From NCBI GenBank assembly GCA_012515535.1, contig JAAYYF010000071.1, positions 1 through 38,029 on the forward strand: DNA of 38,029 nt, given 5' to 3'. The first letter of the stretch is position 1. Each line of letters opens with the position of its first letter. The notes below the pieces were generated by a model. The model searched no databases and was not told the origin of the DNA. It worked only from the letters and a program-made list of their open reading frames with translations. Positions 1-10,860 of this stretch are shown one piece after another. The position numbers were made by a program, and so were the translations under genes. Source of the stretch: Deinococcales bacterium (GTDB lineage: Bacteria; Deinococcota; Deinococci; Deinococcales; Trueperaceae).

Positions 1-231
1 CCCTCAGTCTAGCCGGGAGGGGCTGGTGGGGCGGGTCCGGTCGTACTCAGGCGGGGCACACTTGGTCCTGCCGTTCGGGCACGCGTCTCGGAGCGGCCTT
101 CCGTGGCGGTGGGTGTGGTGGGTTCGGTGCGGCCCGTCTCACGGCCTCCGGCCGTGCTCTAGGGCAGCACCGCGACCTCCCCACCCACCCCGAGCACCGA
201 TGCACCCGAGGCTCATGCCCCAACGGAAGCG
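1..231. other. Non-coding flank downstream of the HU gene
   Basis: No convincing gene is visible on either strand. The short open frames have compositions unlike the neighbouring proteins. The one clear structure is a perfect 7-bp stem with a 3-base loop at 140-156. No tRNA or other recognisable RNA signature was found. Confidence 0.5.
140..156 (-). terminator. Candidate hairpin downstream of HU
   Basis: CACGGCC and GGCCGTG form a perfect 7-bp stem around a 3-base loop, about 75 bp past the HU stop codon. There is no T-tract, so a role as a transcription terminator is only possible. It is the strongest hairpin noticed between the HU stop and the window edge. Confidence 0.3.
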
Positions 232-531
232 CTACCCCCGAGCCTGATCCTTCAACCCCTTGCCCGGCTTGAACGCCGGGTACGTGCTGGCCGGGATGTC
301 GATGCGCTCGGTGGTGCCCGGGCGCACGCCCTTGCGCGCCTTGCGCGAGCGGACCTCGAAGGTGCCGAAGCCCGTGAGCTGCACCTTGTTGCCCTTGCCG
401 AGGTGCGTGCTGATCTGGTCCAGCACGGCGTCCAGGACTGCCTTGACGTCCTTCTTCTTGAGCGCCGTGCCTTCGGCCACGGTGCTCACGAGGTCGGCTT
501 TCGAGACGGTTCGCGACGTGCTCTTCGCCAT
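232..531 (-). CDS. hup: DNA-binding protein HU
   Basis: This 99-residue protein belongs to the HU/IHF family, the nucleoid proteins that bind and bend DNA as dimers. The family pattern is complete: an N-terminal helical dimerisation part (roughly residues 10-45), then GFGTFEVRSRKARKGVRPGT at about 54-73, matching the family's GFGxFxVrxRxaRxGrNPxT signature. The beta-arm follows, with IDIPAS and the AFKPGKGLK end. The N-terminus carries about nine extra Ser/Thr/Arg residues, shorter than the Lys-rich tail known from Deinococcus HU. The ATG at 531 is preceded by AGGAGG, and longer in-frame readings run only into antisense sequence of the acyltransferase gene. It has its own sigma70-like promoter (567-595) and is probably monocistronic. 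Confidence 0.95.
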   Translation of the reverse strand: MAKSTSRTVSKADLVSTVAEGTALKKKDVKAVLDAVLDQISTHLGKGNKVQLTGFGTFEVRSRKARKGVRPGTTERIDIPASTYPAFKPGKGLKDQARG

Positions 532-566
532 CTTGACCCTCCTGTGGGTTGTAGGACTCGTGGTGC

Positions 567-595
567 ACTGTAGCAGACGCCCCCGGGGCTGACAA
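567..595 (-). promoter_or_regulatory. Sigma70-type promoter of hup
   Basis: On the minus strand TTGTCA (590-595) is followed by exactly 17 bases and TACAGT (567-572). This is close to the TTGACA-17-TATAAT consensus. The expected transcript start near 560 gives a leader of about 30 nt containing the AGGAGG ribosome-binding site of HU. It is one of the two best-formed vegetative promoters in the window. Confidence 0.7.
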
Positions 596-662
596 GGCGA
601 AACCCGCTCGGGGACGCGATATCCACCGCGCGAGGGGGCGCGGTGCCGGGGCCAGGGCGGCG

Positions 663-1265
663 TCAGGCCTCGACGCGGGCGGCGCTCGGGATCATGGCGC
701 CGATCTCCTGCACCACCTGCTGCGTGAGGGCGGTGGCGTCCTCGCGCGTGCGGCCGGTGGGCAGGATGGGCGGGCCGAACGCCACGTGGAAGGCGCGCCC
801 CTCGCGCCAGATGGCGGCCGGCACCAGCGGCACGCCGGCGCGCTGCGCCAGGTAGCTGGCGCCGTCGAGGGCGGCGGCGTCGCCGGCGTTGCGCGTGCCC
901 TGCACGAAGATGCCGATGGCGCGGCCCGCCTTCAGGCGCCTGAGCGCCTCCTTGATGGCCCCGATGTCCTGGCCCTCGCGGTCGACGGGGAAGGCGCGCA
1001 GGCCACGCATGATGGCCGCGCTCAGCGGCTTCGCGAACAGCTCCTTCTTGGCCATGAACTCGAGCTTGCGGTCGATGGACACGCCCACCACGGGCGGGTC
1101 CCAGGAGCTCACGTGGTTGCACGCCACCACGGCGCCGCCCTCGTCGGGCACGTTCTCGAGGCCGGTGACGCGCAGGCCGTAGACGAGCCGCACGTAGGCG
1201 CGCACCATCATGGTGGCGAAGGGCATGAACCAGGCGGGGTGGAAGAGGCGTTCCAGCAGGGTCAT
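663..1265 (-). CDS. PlsC-family 1-acyl-glycerol-3-phosphate acyltransferase
   Basis: This 200-residue protein is of the PlsC/LPLAT family, which transfers an acyl chain to lysophosphatidate at the inner face of the cytoplasmic membrane in phospholipid synthesis. The catalytic HX4D box is present as NHVSSWD (H51, D56), and FPVDRE near residue 92 fits the family's second block. The substrate-binding block usually reads FPEGTR; here it is FVQGTR (residues 120-125), with Gln in place of the Glu. This may change acceptor preference or mark a paralogue. The length is slightly below the usual 210-250. The start at 1265 has GGAGG upstream. The membrane-protein gene upstream ends 16 bp before it, so the two are probably cotranscribed. 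A gene symbol is withheld because family members differ in acceptor. Confidence 0.85.
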   Translation of the reverse strand: MTLLERLFHPAWFMPFATMMVRAYVRLVYGLRVTGLENVPDEGGAVVACNHVSSWDPPVVGVSIDRKLEFMAKKELFAKPLSAAIMRGLRAFPVDREGQDIGAIKEALRRLKAGRAIGIFVQGTRNAGDAAALDGASYLAQRAGVPLVPAAIWREGRAFHVAFGPPILPTGRTREDATALTQQVVQEIGAMIPSAARVEA

Positions 1266-1281
1266 GGCGCTCGCCTCCGCC

Positions 1282-1806
1282 TCAGGCCGGCTCGGGCCGG
1301 GCGCCCTCGGCGCGCTCGGTGCCCACGCGCGCGCGGCGACGGTCGAGGTAGACGGCCACCAGCACGCCGGCCAGCGCCACCAGCAGGTGCAGCGCCACCC
1401 AGGTGCCCTGCTGGCCGTCCCACGGCAGCGCCACCTCGAACAGCGGCTGCTTGGGCAGCTGCCACGCCACGAGCGCGGGCAGCACCAGCAACAGCGGCGA
1501 GAGGGGCACGGCCAGCAGGCGCCAGCCGTACTCGAGGCCGATCATGGCGAGCAGGTTGCCCGACAGGACGATGGGGAGCATGACCAGCCAGTCGGGGTCG
1601 CCGCCCACCAGGCCCACGGGCGGCGCCAGCAGCGCCGTGAGGTAGGCGGCGGGCATGCCGGCCGCCGCGAAGCCCAGGTAGGCGGACAGCACCACGCCGA
1701 GGCTGCGGTAGAGCAGCGGCATGGGCGCCACGGCGCACACCACCGCGGCGAGGAAGAAGAAGATGCCGATGAAGAGGCGTTGTGGCATCGCCACGGTGCG
1801 GATCAC
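1282..1806 (-). CDS. Hydrophobic membrane protein, function unknown
   Basis: This protein of about 174 residues consists mostly of hydrophobic segments. Five or six transmembrane helices can be drawn, starting with RLFIGIFFFLAAVV, and the tail is charged and Arg/Glu-rich. I do not recognise the family. The start is chosen as the GTG at 1806 because AAGGAGG lies about 9 nt upstream of it. A longer reading from ATG 1833 is less likely, because that ATG overlaps a TACCAT hexamer that looks like the -10 element. The gene is followed closely by the PlsC-type gene, so a role near lipid or envelope synthesis is possible but unproven. It lies about 125 bp downstream of the uvrA stop on the same strand. 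Confidence 0.65.
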   Translation of the reverse strand: MIRTVAMPQRLFIGIFFFLAAVVCAVAPMPLLYRSLGVVLSAYLGFAAAGMPAAYLTALLAPPVGLVGGDPDWLVMLPIVLSGNLLAMIGLEYGWRLLAVPLSPLLLVLPALVAWQLPKQPLFEVALPWDGQQGTWVALHLLVALAGVLVAVYLDRRRARVGTERAEGARPEPA

Positions 1807-1830
1807 TGCGAGGGTCCTCCTTCGGTACGG

Positions 1831-1836
1831 CATGGT
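1831..1836 (-). promoter_or_regulatory. Candidate -10 element for the 1282-1806 gene
   Basis: TACCAT on the minus strand is followed after about 10 bases by AAGGAGG and then the GTG at 1806. This gives a leader of roughly 20 nt. It contains the alternative ATG at 1833 and argues against that ATG as the start. Confidence 0.4.
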
Positions 1837-1902
1837 ACTGCGGCGAGCGGGGTCGTGCGCCCGGGCGCGGCGGAGGCCGCGGGCGGGGCCGGCGCCCAGG
1901 CT

Positions 1903-1916
1903 CGGGGCCGGCCCCG
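1903..1916 (-). terminator. GC-rich palindrome after uvrA
   Basis: CGGGGCCGGCCCCG is a perfect 14-bp palindrome starting 15 bp past the uvrA stop codon. It can form a short strong hairpin, but no T-tract follows on the minus strand. It is a candidate terminator for uvrA or a processing structure only. Confidence 0.3.
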
Positions 1917-1930
1917 CGCTCGCCCGCGCT

Positions 1931-4798
<2,868 letters not shown>

Positions 4799-4871
4799 GG
4801 TGCCTCCCTACACGCTCGTGGCTACTAGGCGTTCACGAAGAAGAGCGCCGTCTCCGGCGCGTTAGCGGGGC

Positions 4872-4877
4872 AGTATA
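4872..4877 (-). promoter_or_regulatory. Candidate -10 element of uvrA
   Basis: TATACT on the minus strand lies 73 bases before the TTG start. No good -35 was seen 16-18 bases upstream. I looked for a Deinococcus-type radiation/desiccation palindrome and a LexA box here and found neither. Confidence 0.45.
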
Positions 4878-4929
4878 CCAGGTGGGCGTGCGTGGCCTGC
4901 TTGCCGGGCCGACAGCCGGCGGCGGCTGG

Positions 4930-4935
4930 TAAGCT
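4930..4935 (+). promoter_or_regulatory. Candidate -10 element for the 4959 gene
   Basis: TAAGCT is followed by a leader of about 17 nt that holds AAGGAGGG and then the GTG start at 4959. No clear -35 is visible. It lies back to back with the uvrA promoter. Confidence 0.4.
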
Positions 4936-4958
4936 AGGGGCGCACAAGGAGGGTTAGC

Positions 4959-5312
4959 GTGACCACTGCGACGTACGACGCGAACCTGAGCCGGGAGCCC
5001 CAGGTCGACAACGAGCGCCTGCTGGGCATCTACGGCGTCATCTTCGGGTTCCTCGCCACCTTCATGATCTCGATCTTCTGGTCTATGGGCGCCATCCTCA
5101 AGGCCACTGGCAACGGCGGCACCATCGTCCAGCTCGACCTGCAGGGCCTCTGGAACACGCTCTTCTGGGCGTTCCCCTTCGTGGCGCTCGGCTCGGTGGT
5201 CCTCGCCGTGGGCGCCTTCGCGCTGGGGCGCGCCAAGGAGGCCGCGGGCATCGCCGCCCTGCCGGCCATCGGCACCGTGCTCTACTACCTGGCGCTGGTA
5301 CAGCTCCGCTGA
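4959..5312 (+). CDS. Small membrane protein, function unknown
   Basis: This 117-residue protein has a hydrophilic N-terminus of about 20 residues and three hydrophobic segments: about 23-47 (LLGIYGVIFGFLATFMISIF), 68-88 and 93-114. No conserved catalytic motif was recognised. It starts at GTG 4959 with AAGGAGGG positioned 6 nt upstream, which makes the start secure. It is divergent from uvrA and only 25 bp upstream of the UPF0173 hydrolase, so the two are probably cotranscribed. I cannot name a family. Confidence 0.75.
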   Translation: MTTATYDANLSREPQVDNERLLGIYGVIFGFLATFMISIFWSMGAILKATGNGGTIVQLDLQGLWNTLFWAFPFVALGSVVLAVGAFALGRAKEAAGIAALPAIGTVLYYLALVQLR

Positions 5313-5337
5313 CGTCGGTCCCGGGAGAGGTGGGGAG

Positions 5338-6048
5338 ATGAAGCTTCGTTACCTTGGCCACTCGGGCGTGAGCCTCGAGGTCGCGGTGGGAGGCCGCGGC
5401 TTCGAGGTGGTGATCGACCCGTTCGTCACCGGCAACCCCAAGCGGGGCGTGGAGCTCGCGAGCCTGCGCCCCGACTACGTGCTGGTCACGCACGCCCACG
5501 GCGACCACTGGGGCGACACCCCGGCGCTGGCGAAGGAGCACGGCGCCACCGTGGTCGGCACCGCCGAGGTCGCCACCTACGCCGGCGGCCTGGGGCTCCG
5601 GAGCCACGGCATGAACGTCGGCGGGCGCCACGAGTTCGGCTTCGGGGCGGTGCGCCTCACCCCCGCCTGGCACTCGAGCTCGTTCCCCGACGGCACCTAC
5701 GGCGGCATGCCCACCGGCATGGTGCTCGAGGTGGGCGGCCTCCGGCTCTACCACGCCGGCGACACGGGGCTGTTCTCCGACATGCGCCTGATCGGCCGCC
5801 TGGGCCTGGACGTGGCGCTGCTGCCGATCGGCGACAACTACACGATGGGCCCCGACGACGCCCTCGAGGCGGTCGAGCTCCTGGAGCCGCGCCTGGTGGT
5901 GCCCATCCACTACGACACGTTCCCGCTCCTGAAGCAGGACGCGGCGGCCTTCGCGCGCCGCGTCGAGAGCGAGACGGACGCCCGCTGCCTGGTCATGCGC
6001 CCCGGCGACGAGGCCGACCTGGAGGCGCTGCTCGCGCAGCCCGCGTGA
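5338..6048 (+). CDS. UPF0173-type metal-dependent hydrolase
   Basis: This is a metallo-beta-lactamase-fold protein of 236 residues, close to the usual 225-240 for the UPF0173/UlaG-like group. The metal-binding set is complete: THAHGDHWGD with H52, H54, D56 and H57; H112; YHAGDTG with H139 and D142; and PIHYDTFP with H191. The start MKLRYLGHSG is the typical first strand of the family. A GAGGTGGGGAG sequence lies immediately before the ATG. The biological substrate of the family is generally unknown, so no pathway is claimed. It is predicted cytosolic, with no signal peptide. It follows the small membrane protein and precedes the kinase on the same strand with 30 bp between. Confidence 0.9.
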   Translation: MKLRYLGHSGVSLEVAVGGRGFEVVIDPFVTGNPKRGVELASLRPDYVLVTHAHGDHWGDTPALAKEHGATVVGTAEVATYAGGLGLRSHGMNVGGRHEFGFGAVRLTPAWHSSSFPDGTYGGMPTGMVLEVGGLRLYHAGDTGLFSDMRLIGRLGLDVALLPIGDNYTMGPDDALEAVELLEPRLVVPIHYDTFPLLKQDAAAFARRVESETDARCLVMRPGDEADLEALLAQPA

Positions 6049-6078
6049 CGCACGGGCACGAGGAGGGCTGACGGGTCG

Positions 6079-7086
6079 ATGCCGCCGATCGGGGATGGCC
6101 CCACGTTCGTACCGTCCAGCTACACCATCGGCGCCAGGCTCGGCTCGGGCCAGACGTCGCACGTCTACCAGGCCGAGCACCCGGTGTTCGGCACGGTGGC
6201 GCTGAAGCTGCCGCGCCCCGAGCTGAGCGCGCGGCCGGTGCTGCGGCGCATGTTCGAGAACGAGGTCGCGATCACCGTCAAGCTGGCGCACCGGAACGTG
6301 GTGTCGGCCTACGACGGCTTCCCCACCGGCGAGGGCGCCTTCCTGGCGCTGGAGTACTGCGGCGGCGGCACCCTCGACCAGCACCTGCTGGAGCGCGGGC
6401 GCCTGCCGCTGGAGCGCTGCTTCGAGCTCGTGATCGACGTGGCCGAGGGGCTGGCGCACACCCACTCGCGCAAGGTGCTCCACCGCGACGTCAAGCCCGC
6501 CAACGTGTTCCTCACCGAGCAGGGCCAGGCCAAGCTCGGCGACTTCGGCACCGGCCTGTTCATGGGCGAGGAGAGCGAGGAGCGCGTCGGCACCGCGTTC
6601 TACATGGCGCCCGAGGTGTTCGAGGGGCGCTCCGCCGGGGTGCTGTCCGACGTCTACAGCCTCGGCATCCTGGCCTACGAGGTCATCGGTGGCGAGCGGC
6701 CGTTCGTCGGCGACTCGTTCGACGCCCTGATGGTGGCGCACCACACCGCCGTGCCCAAGGACCTCAGGCGCCTGCGGCCCGGCCTCAGCAACAGCATGGC
6801 GCGCATCGTGGCCAAGGCGATGATGCGCGACCCGCAGAAGCGCTTCGCGAGCGCCGAGGAGTTCGCGAAGGCCGTGCGCGCCGCCGCCGGCCTGCCCGCG
6901 CCCGGGGCGGCCGCGGCCGAGCCGGCGGACGCGCCCCTCACGGGCCGCTCCAGCCGCTCCGACCCGCGCGCGCAGGCCACGAGCGAGCGCGAGGCCGCCG
7001 CCAAGGCCGGCGCGCGCGACGAGGACGGCAAGCGCGAGGAGCCGAAGCGCCGCGGGCCGTTCGGTTGGTTCCGGCGCGACAAGTGA
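6079..7086 (+). CDS. Hanks-type serine/threonine protein kinase, soluble
   Basis: This 335-residue protein has a complete eukaryotic-like kinase domain at about 16-270. It shows a glycine loop [10 protein letters not shown] (21-30), the ATP lysine in ALKL (K43), the catalytic HRDVKPANV (H135-D137), the magnesium motif GDFGTG (D155) and MAPE (177-179). The last 65 residues are Ala/Glu/Arg-rich and end in a basic aromatic tail, [12 protein letters not shown]. There is no transmembrane helix and no PASTA, WD or other sensor domain, unlike many bacterial kinases of this type. The tail could bind the membrane or a partner; this is inference. GAGGAGGG lies about 11 nt before the ATG, a long but usable spacing. 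The substrate is unknown. Confidence 0.93.
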   Translation: MPPIGDGPTFVPSSYTIGARLGSGQTSHVYQAEHPVFGTVALKLPRPELSARPVLRRMFENEVAITVKLAHRNVVSAYDGFPTGEGAFLALEYCGGGTLDQHLLERGRLPLERCFELVIDVAEGLAHTHSRKVLHRDVKPANVFLTEQGQAKLGDFGTGLFMGEESEERVGTAFYMAPEVFEGRSAGVLSDVYSLGILAYEVIGGERPFVGDSFDALMVAHHTAVPKDLRRLRPGLSNSMARIVAKAMMRDPQKRFASAEEFAKAVRAAAGLPAPGAAAAEPADAPLTGRSSRSDPRAQATSEREAAAKAGARDEDGKREEPKRRGPFGWFRRDK

Positions 7087-7131
7087 CGGCCTGGCGGCTA
7101 CGCTAGGCTTATTCCTGAGTTCAGCGGTCGG

Positions 7132-7161
7132 CTTAACGGCGGGCCGGGACCGGGGTATAAT
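7132..7161 (+). promoter_or_regulatory. Promoter of the suf operon
   Basis: A perfect TATAAT lies at 7156-7161. An 18-base spacer separates it from CTTAAC (7132-7137), a weak -35. It is the only exact consensus -10 noticed in this GC-rich window. The transcript start near 7168 gives a sufC leader of about 65 nt. An inverted repeat begins at the last base of the -10 element. Confidence 0.65.
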
Positions 7162-7172
7162 CCGAAATCGGA
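7161..7172. promoter_or_regulatory. Inverted repeat at the suf transcription start (candidate operator)
   Basis: TCCGA-AA-TCGGA is a 12-bp interrupted palindrome that overlaps the last base of TATAAT and covers the predicted transcription start. This is a classic repressor position. Suf operons are commonly controlled by Fe-S or iron sensors (IscR, SufR, RirA, Fur), but the sequence matches none of their sites closely. The regulator is unknown. Confidence 0.4.
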
Positions 7173-7231
7173 ACGACTCTTACTTGAGGCCGCGTCGGTC
7201 GTCGACCGATGGCCCTCCGAGAGGTGCTTAC

Positions 7232-7993
7232 ATGAGTGACAAGACGCTCGAGATCCGGAACCTTCACGCTCGCATCGTCGACGGCGAGGCGATCCTCAAG
7301 GGGGTCGACCTGGTCGTGCCGCGCGGCGAGGTCCACGCGCTGATGGGCCCGAACGGCTCCGGCAAGTCCACGCTCGCCAAGGTCATCGCCGGCGACCCGC
7401 AGTACGAGATCACCGAGGGCGACATCCTGCTCGAGGGCCAGTCGATCCTGGAGATGGAGCCCGACGAGCGCGCCCGCGAGGGGCTCTACCTGGCGTTCCA
7501 GTACCCGGTCGAGGTGCCCGGCGTGTCGATCGCCAACTTCCTGCGCCTGGCGCTCAACGCGCGCCGCGAGGAGGGCGACGAGATCGGCGTCATGGAGTTC
7601 TACCAGAAGCTCCAGCGCGCCGTGAAGGAGCTGAACTGGGACGAGTCGATCATCGAGCGCAACCTGCACGAGGGCTTCTCGGGCGGCGAGAAGAAGCGTT
7701 CCGAGATCCTGCAGCTGCTGGTCCTCGAGCCGCGCTACGCCATCCTCGACGAGACCGACTCCGGCCTCGACGTCGACGCGCTTAAGGTCGTGTCGCAGGG
7801 CGTGAACGCCGCGCGCGGCCCCGAGTTCGGCGCCCTGGTCATCACCCACTACCAGCGCCTGCTCAACTACATCGTCCCCGACAAGGTCCACGTGATGGTC
7901 GACGGCCGCGTCGTCCGCACCGGCCCCAAGGAGCTCGCCATGGAGCTCGACCAGAAGGGCTACGAGTGGATCCGCGAAGCGGTAGGGGCCTGA
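7232..7993 (+). CDS. sufC: Fe-S cluster assembly ATPase SufC
   Basis: SufC is the ABC-type ATPase of the SufBCD scaffold, which builds Fe-S clusters in the cytosol. The 253-residue protein has Walker [10 protein letters not shown] (39-47), the FSGGEKKR signature and the Walker B region [18 protein letters not shown] is diagnostic of SufC, whereas transporter ATPases usually read LDEPxxxLD. Translation is assigned to ATG 7232, giving [10 protein letters not shown]. In-frame sequence upstream of it lacks family similarity and covers the leader. It is the first gene of sufC-sufB-sufD-Rieske. The 110-bp gap to sufB holds no other gene. Confidence 0.97.
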   Translation: MSDKTLEIRNLHARIVDGEAILKGVDLVVPRGEVHALMGPNGSGKSTLAKVIAGDPQYEITEGDILLEGQSILEMEPDERAREGLYLAFQYPVEVPGVSIANFLRLALNARREEGDEIGVMEFYQKLQRAVKELNWDESIIERNLHEGFSGGEKKRSEILQLLVLEPRYAILDETDSGLDVDALKVVSQGVNAARGPEFGALVITHYQRLLNYIVPDKVHVMVDGRVVRTGPKELAMELDQKGYEWIREAVGA

Positions 7994-8103
7994 CCTGACG
8001 CTTGAACCCGCCCTTCACGACCGCACGCGGCGAGACCCGCCGAGCGGCCTGGGACCCAGCGCACCAACCCGGCGCTCGCGCCGGTGCACGGACGGAGGCA
8101 CGC

Positions 8104-9537
8104 ATGTCCGACGTTAACGAACTACACCCCGACGCGGCGAAGCTGGAGGGGATGCGGCACACGGAGCAGTACGACTTCCGTCTGCCGGAGGACTACTTCT
8201 TCAAGTCCGAGAAGGGCCTCTCCAAGCGCGTCATCGAACAGATCAGCTACTACAAGGGCGAGCCGCAGTGGATGCTCGACTTCCGCCTGCGCGCCTTCGA
8301 GATCGCCGAGAAGAAGGGGCGCCCCAAGTGGGGGCCCAACCTCGACGACCTACGCTTCGAGGACATCTACTTCTACGTGCGCCCCAACGAGAAGCAAGGC
8401 ACCGTGGACAGCTGGGACGAGATCCCCGAGGAGGTGCGCCGCACCTACGAGCGCCTGGGCGTGCCCGAGGCCGAGCAGCGCGTGCTGGCCGGCGTGGGCG
8501 CCCAGTTCGAGTCCGAGATGGTCTACCACAAGCTCAAGGAGGAGTGGGAGAAGCTCGGCGTCGTCTTCCTGGACACCGACACGGGCCTCAAGGAGCACCC
8601 GGAGCTCTTCAAGGAGTACTTCGCCACCGTGGTGCCGCCCGAGGACAACTACTTCGCGGCGGTGAACTCGGCCGTGTGGTCGGGCGGCTCGTTCGTGTAC
8701 GTGCCCGAGGGCGTGCACGTCGAGGTGCCGCTGCAGGCGTACTTCCTGCTGAACGCCCAGAACATCGGGCAGTTCGAGCGCACCCTGATCATCGGCGCGC
8801 CCGGCTCGAAGTTCCACTACATCGAGGGCTGCACCGCGCCCGCCTACACCAGCAACTCGTTCCACTCCGGCGTGATCGAGATCATCTGCCAGGAGGGGTC
8901 CGACGTGCGCTACTCGACCATCCAGAACTGGTCGCACAACGTCTACAACCTCGTCACCCAGCGCGCCATCGTCGAGAAGAACGCCTCGATGGGCTGGCTC
9001 GACGGCAACCTCGGCTCCAAGGTCACCATGAAGTACCCGAGCACCTACCTGGTGGGTGAGGGCGCCCACGGCGAGATCCTCTCGATCGCCTTCGCCACCG
9101 ACGGCCAGCACCAGGACGCCGGCGCCAAGGTGATCCACGCCGCCCCGAACACCACCAGCAGCGTGGTGTCCAAGTCGATCTCCAAGACCGGCGGCCGCTC
9201 CAGCTACCGCGGCCTGGTGCAGATCCACGAGGGCGCCACCGGCGCGCGCTCGAACGTCGAGTGCGACGCGCTGCTCCTCGACGAGACCGCCCGCACCGAC
9301 ACCTTCCCGTACATCGAGATCAACGAGAAGACGGCGCACGTGGGCCACGAGGCCACCGTCAGCAAGCTCGACGACGAGCAGATCTTCTACCTCATGACCC
9401 GCGGCCTGGGCGAGGAGGAGGCCATGGCGCTGATCGTGCGCGGCTTCCTCGACCCCGTGGCCAAGGAGCTGCCCCTCGAGTACGCCGTGGAGCTGAACCG
9501 CCTCATCGAGCTCGAGATGGAAGGGAGCGTGGGCTGA
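8104..9537 (+). CDS. sufB: Fe-S cluster assembly scaffold SufB
   Basis: SufB, with SufC and SufD, forms the complex on which nascent Fe-S clusters are assembled. The 477-residue length is typical. Recognisable family blocks are YFFKSEKGLSKRV near the N-terminus, EGCTAPAYTSNSFHS in the beta-helix core, NVECDAL with its conserved Cys, and HEATVSKLDDEQIFYLMTRG near the C-terminus. Start ATG 8104 has GGAGG 5-6 nt upstream. In-frame codons back to 8002 are spacer between sufC and sufB, not conserved protein. The gene directly abuts sufD, with no base between the TGA and the GTG, suggesting coupled translation. Confidence 0.97.
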   Translation: MSDVNELHPDAAKLEGMRHTEQYDFRLPEDYFFKSEKGLSKRVIEQISYYKGEPQWMLDFRLRAFEIAEKKGRPKWGPNLDDLRFEDIYFYVRPNEKQGTVDSWDEIPEEVRRTYERLGVPEAEQRVLAGVGAQFESEMVYHKLKEEWEKLGVVFLDTDTGLKEHPELFKEYFATVVPPEDNYFAAVNSAVWSGGSFVYVPEGVHVEVPLQAYFLLNAQNIGQFERTLIIGAPGSKFHYIEGCTAPAYTSNSFHSGVIEIICQEGSDVRYSTIQNWSHNVYNLVTQRAIVEKNASMGWLDGNLGSKVTMKYPSTYLVGEGAHGEILSIAFATDGQHQDAGAKVIHAAPNTTSSVVSKSISKTGGRSSYRGLVQIHEGATGARSNVECDALLLDETARTDTFPYIEINEKTAHVGHEATVSKLDDEQIFYLMTRGLGEEEAMALIVRGFLDPVAKELPLEYAVELNRLIELEMEGSVG

Positions 9538-10860
9538 GTGGCCACGCTGACCGACAACGTCAACGTCAACGAAGCCGCCATCGCGGCCATCAGCGACCGC
9601 TACGACGAGCCCGCCTGGCTGCGCGCCGAGCGCGAGGCCGCGCTGCGCAGCTACGCCGCCATGCCGTTCCCCACCGAGAAGACCGAGGAGTGGCGCTACA
9701 CCCAGCTGAAGCGCTTCGACATCGCGGGCCTCGAGCTGGCCAAGGCGCCCAAGGACGAGTCGATCTCGGAGCGCATCCGCATGCGCATCGCCGACTCCGA
9801 CGCCGAGGGCGTGATGGTCCACAAGGGCAACCAGGTGGTGCTCAAGCAGGCGCAGATCAAGGAGCAGGGCGTCGTTTTCACCGACCTGCGCACCGCCGTG
9901 CGCGAGCACGAGGAGCTCGTGCGTGAGCACCTCTACAGCGTGGTGAACGCCACCCAGACCAAGTACACGGCGCTCAACTCGGCGCTCTGGGAGAACGGCA
10001 CCTTCGTCTACGTGCCCAAGGACGTCGAGGTCGAGCTGCCGCTCGGCGCCTTCACCACCGCCGACTCGGGCGGCATCGGCCTGGGGCGCACCCTGATCGT
10101 CGTCGACGTCAACGCGCGCCTCACCTTCCTCGACGAGTACACCAGCGAGCCCTTCGACGAGCGCCTGTTCTTCGACGCCGCCACCGAGATCGTGCTCAAG
10201 GACGGCGCCAAGCTGCGCTACGTGAGCCTCCAGAACTGGAGCCGCAACGTGGCGCACATGAACAAGCTGCGCGCCCACCTGGGCCGCGACGCGCGCCTCG
10301 AGTCGGTCACCGTCAGCCTAGGCGGCGACGCCGCCCGCGCCGAGGTCGAGAGCCGCCTCGAGGGCCCCGGCTCCGAGTCGGAGATGCTCGGCCTCTACTT
10401 CGCCGACGAGGGCCAGCACTTCAACCAGTTCACGCTGCAGCACCACGCCACCGAGCGCGGCTTCTCCGACGTGCTCTTCAAGGGCGCGGTGCGCGACGCC
10501 AGCAGCGCCACCTACTCCGGCATGATCGTCGTCGACCCGGGCGCCCAGAAGACCGACGCCTACCAGACGAACCGCAACCTGCTGCTCGACCAGGAGTCGG
10601 AGGTCGTGTCGATCCCGCAGCTCGAGATCGCCGCCAACGACGTCAAGTGCTCGCACGGCTCCACCACCGGCCCGGTGCCCGAGGACCAGCGCTTCTACCT
10701 GATGAGCCGCGGCCTCAAGCCCGAGGTCGCCGAGCACGTGCTGGTCACGGGCTTCCTCCACGAGGTGATGAGCCGCGTGACGCTGCCGAAGGTGGCCGAG
10801 TACGTGGAGCGCGTGGTGCAGGCCAAGCTCGGCGTGCCGGGGGTCAAGGAGAAGCTGTGA
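9538..10860 (+). CDS. sufD: Fe-S cluster assembly protein SufD
   Basis: SufD is the SufB paralogue that completes the SufBC2D complex and supports iron entry. The 440-residue protein has the N-terminal PTEKTEEWRYT element (45-55), typical of SufD, then the shared beta-helix core. It ends with CSHGSTTGPV and FYLMSRGL. CSHG contains the conserved His of the SufB-SufD interface. It starts at GTG 9538 directly after the sufB stop, with GAAGGGAG upstream inside sufB. It overlaps the Rieske gene by four bases (GTGA), so the three genes are tightly coupled. Confidence 0.96.
   Translation: MATLTDNVNVNEAAIAAISDRYDEPAWLRAEREAALRSYAAMPFPTEKTEEWRYTQLKRFDIAGLELAKAPKDESISERIRMRIADSDAEGVMVHKGNQVVLKQAQIKEQGVVFTDLRTAVREHEELVREHLYSVVNATQTKYTALNSALWENGTFVYVPKDVEVELPLGAFTTADSGGIGLGRTLIVVDVNARLTFLDEYTSEPFDERLFFDAATEIVLKDGAKLRYVSLQNWSRNVAHMNKLRAHLGRDARLESVTVSLGGDAARAEVESRLEGPGSESEMLGLYFADEGQHFNQFTLQHHATERGFSDVLFKGAVRDASSATYSGMIVVDPGAQKTDAYQTNRNLLLDQESEVVSIPQLEIAANDVKCSHGSTTGPVPEDQRFYLMSRGLKPEVAEHVLVTGFLHEVMSRVTLPKVAEYVERVVQAKLGVPGVKEKL

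Noticed and set aside
232-1122. A 296-codon version of HU with a long N-terminal extension
   Set aside because: The added residues are low-complexity translations opposite the acyltransferase gene. The ATG at 531 has a perfect RBS and a promoter behind it.
4799-4958. Radiation/desiccation response motif or LexA box upstream of uvrA
   Set aside because: Looked for because uvrA is often under such control in Deinococcus. Only a GTATAC inside the -10 region is palindromic; nothing fits the 17-bp motif.
8350-10278. A 642-codon minus-strand frame opposite sufB/sufD
   Set aside because: The composition is Val/Asp/His/Leu-rich with no motif; sufB and sufD on the plus strand explain the region.
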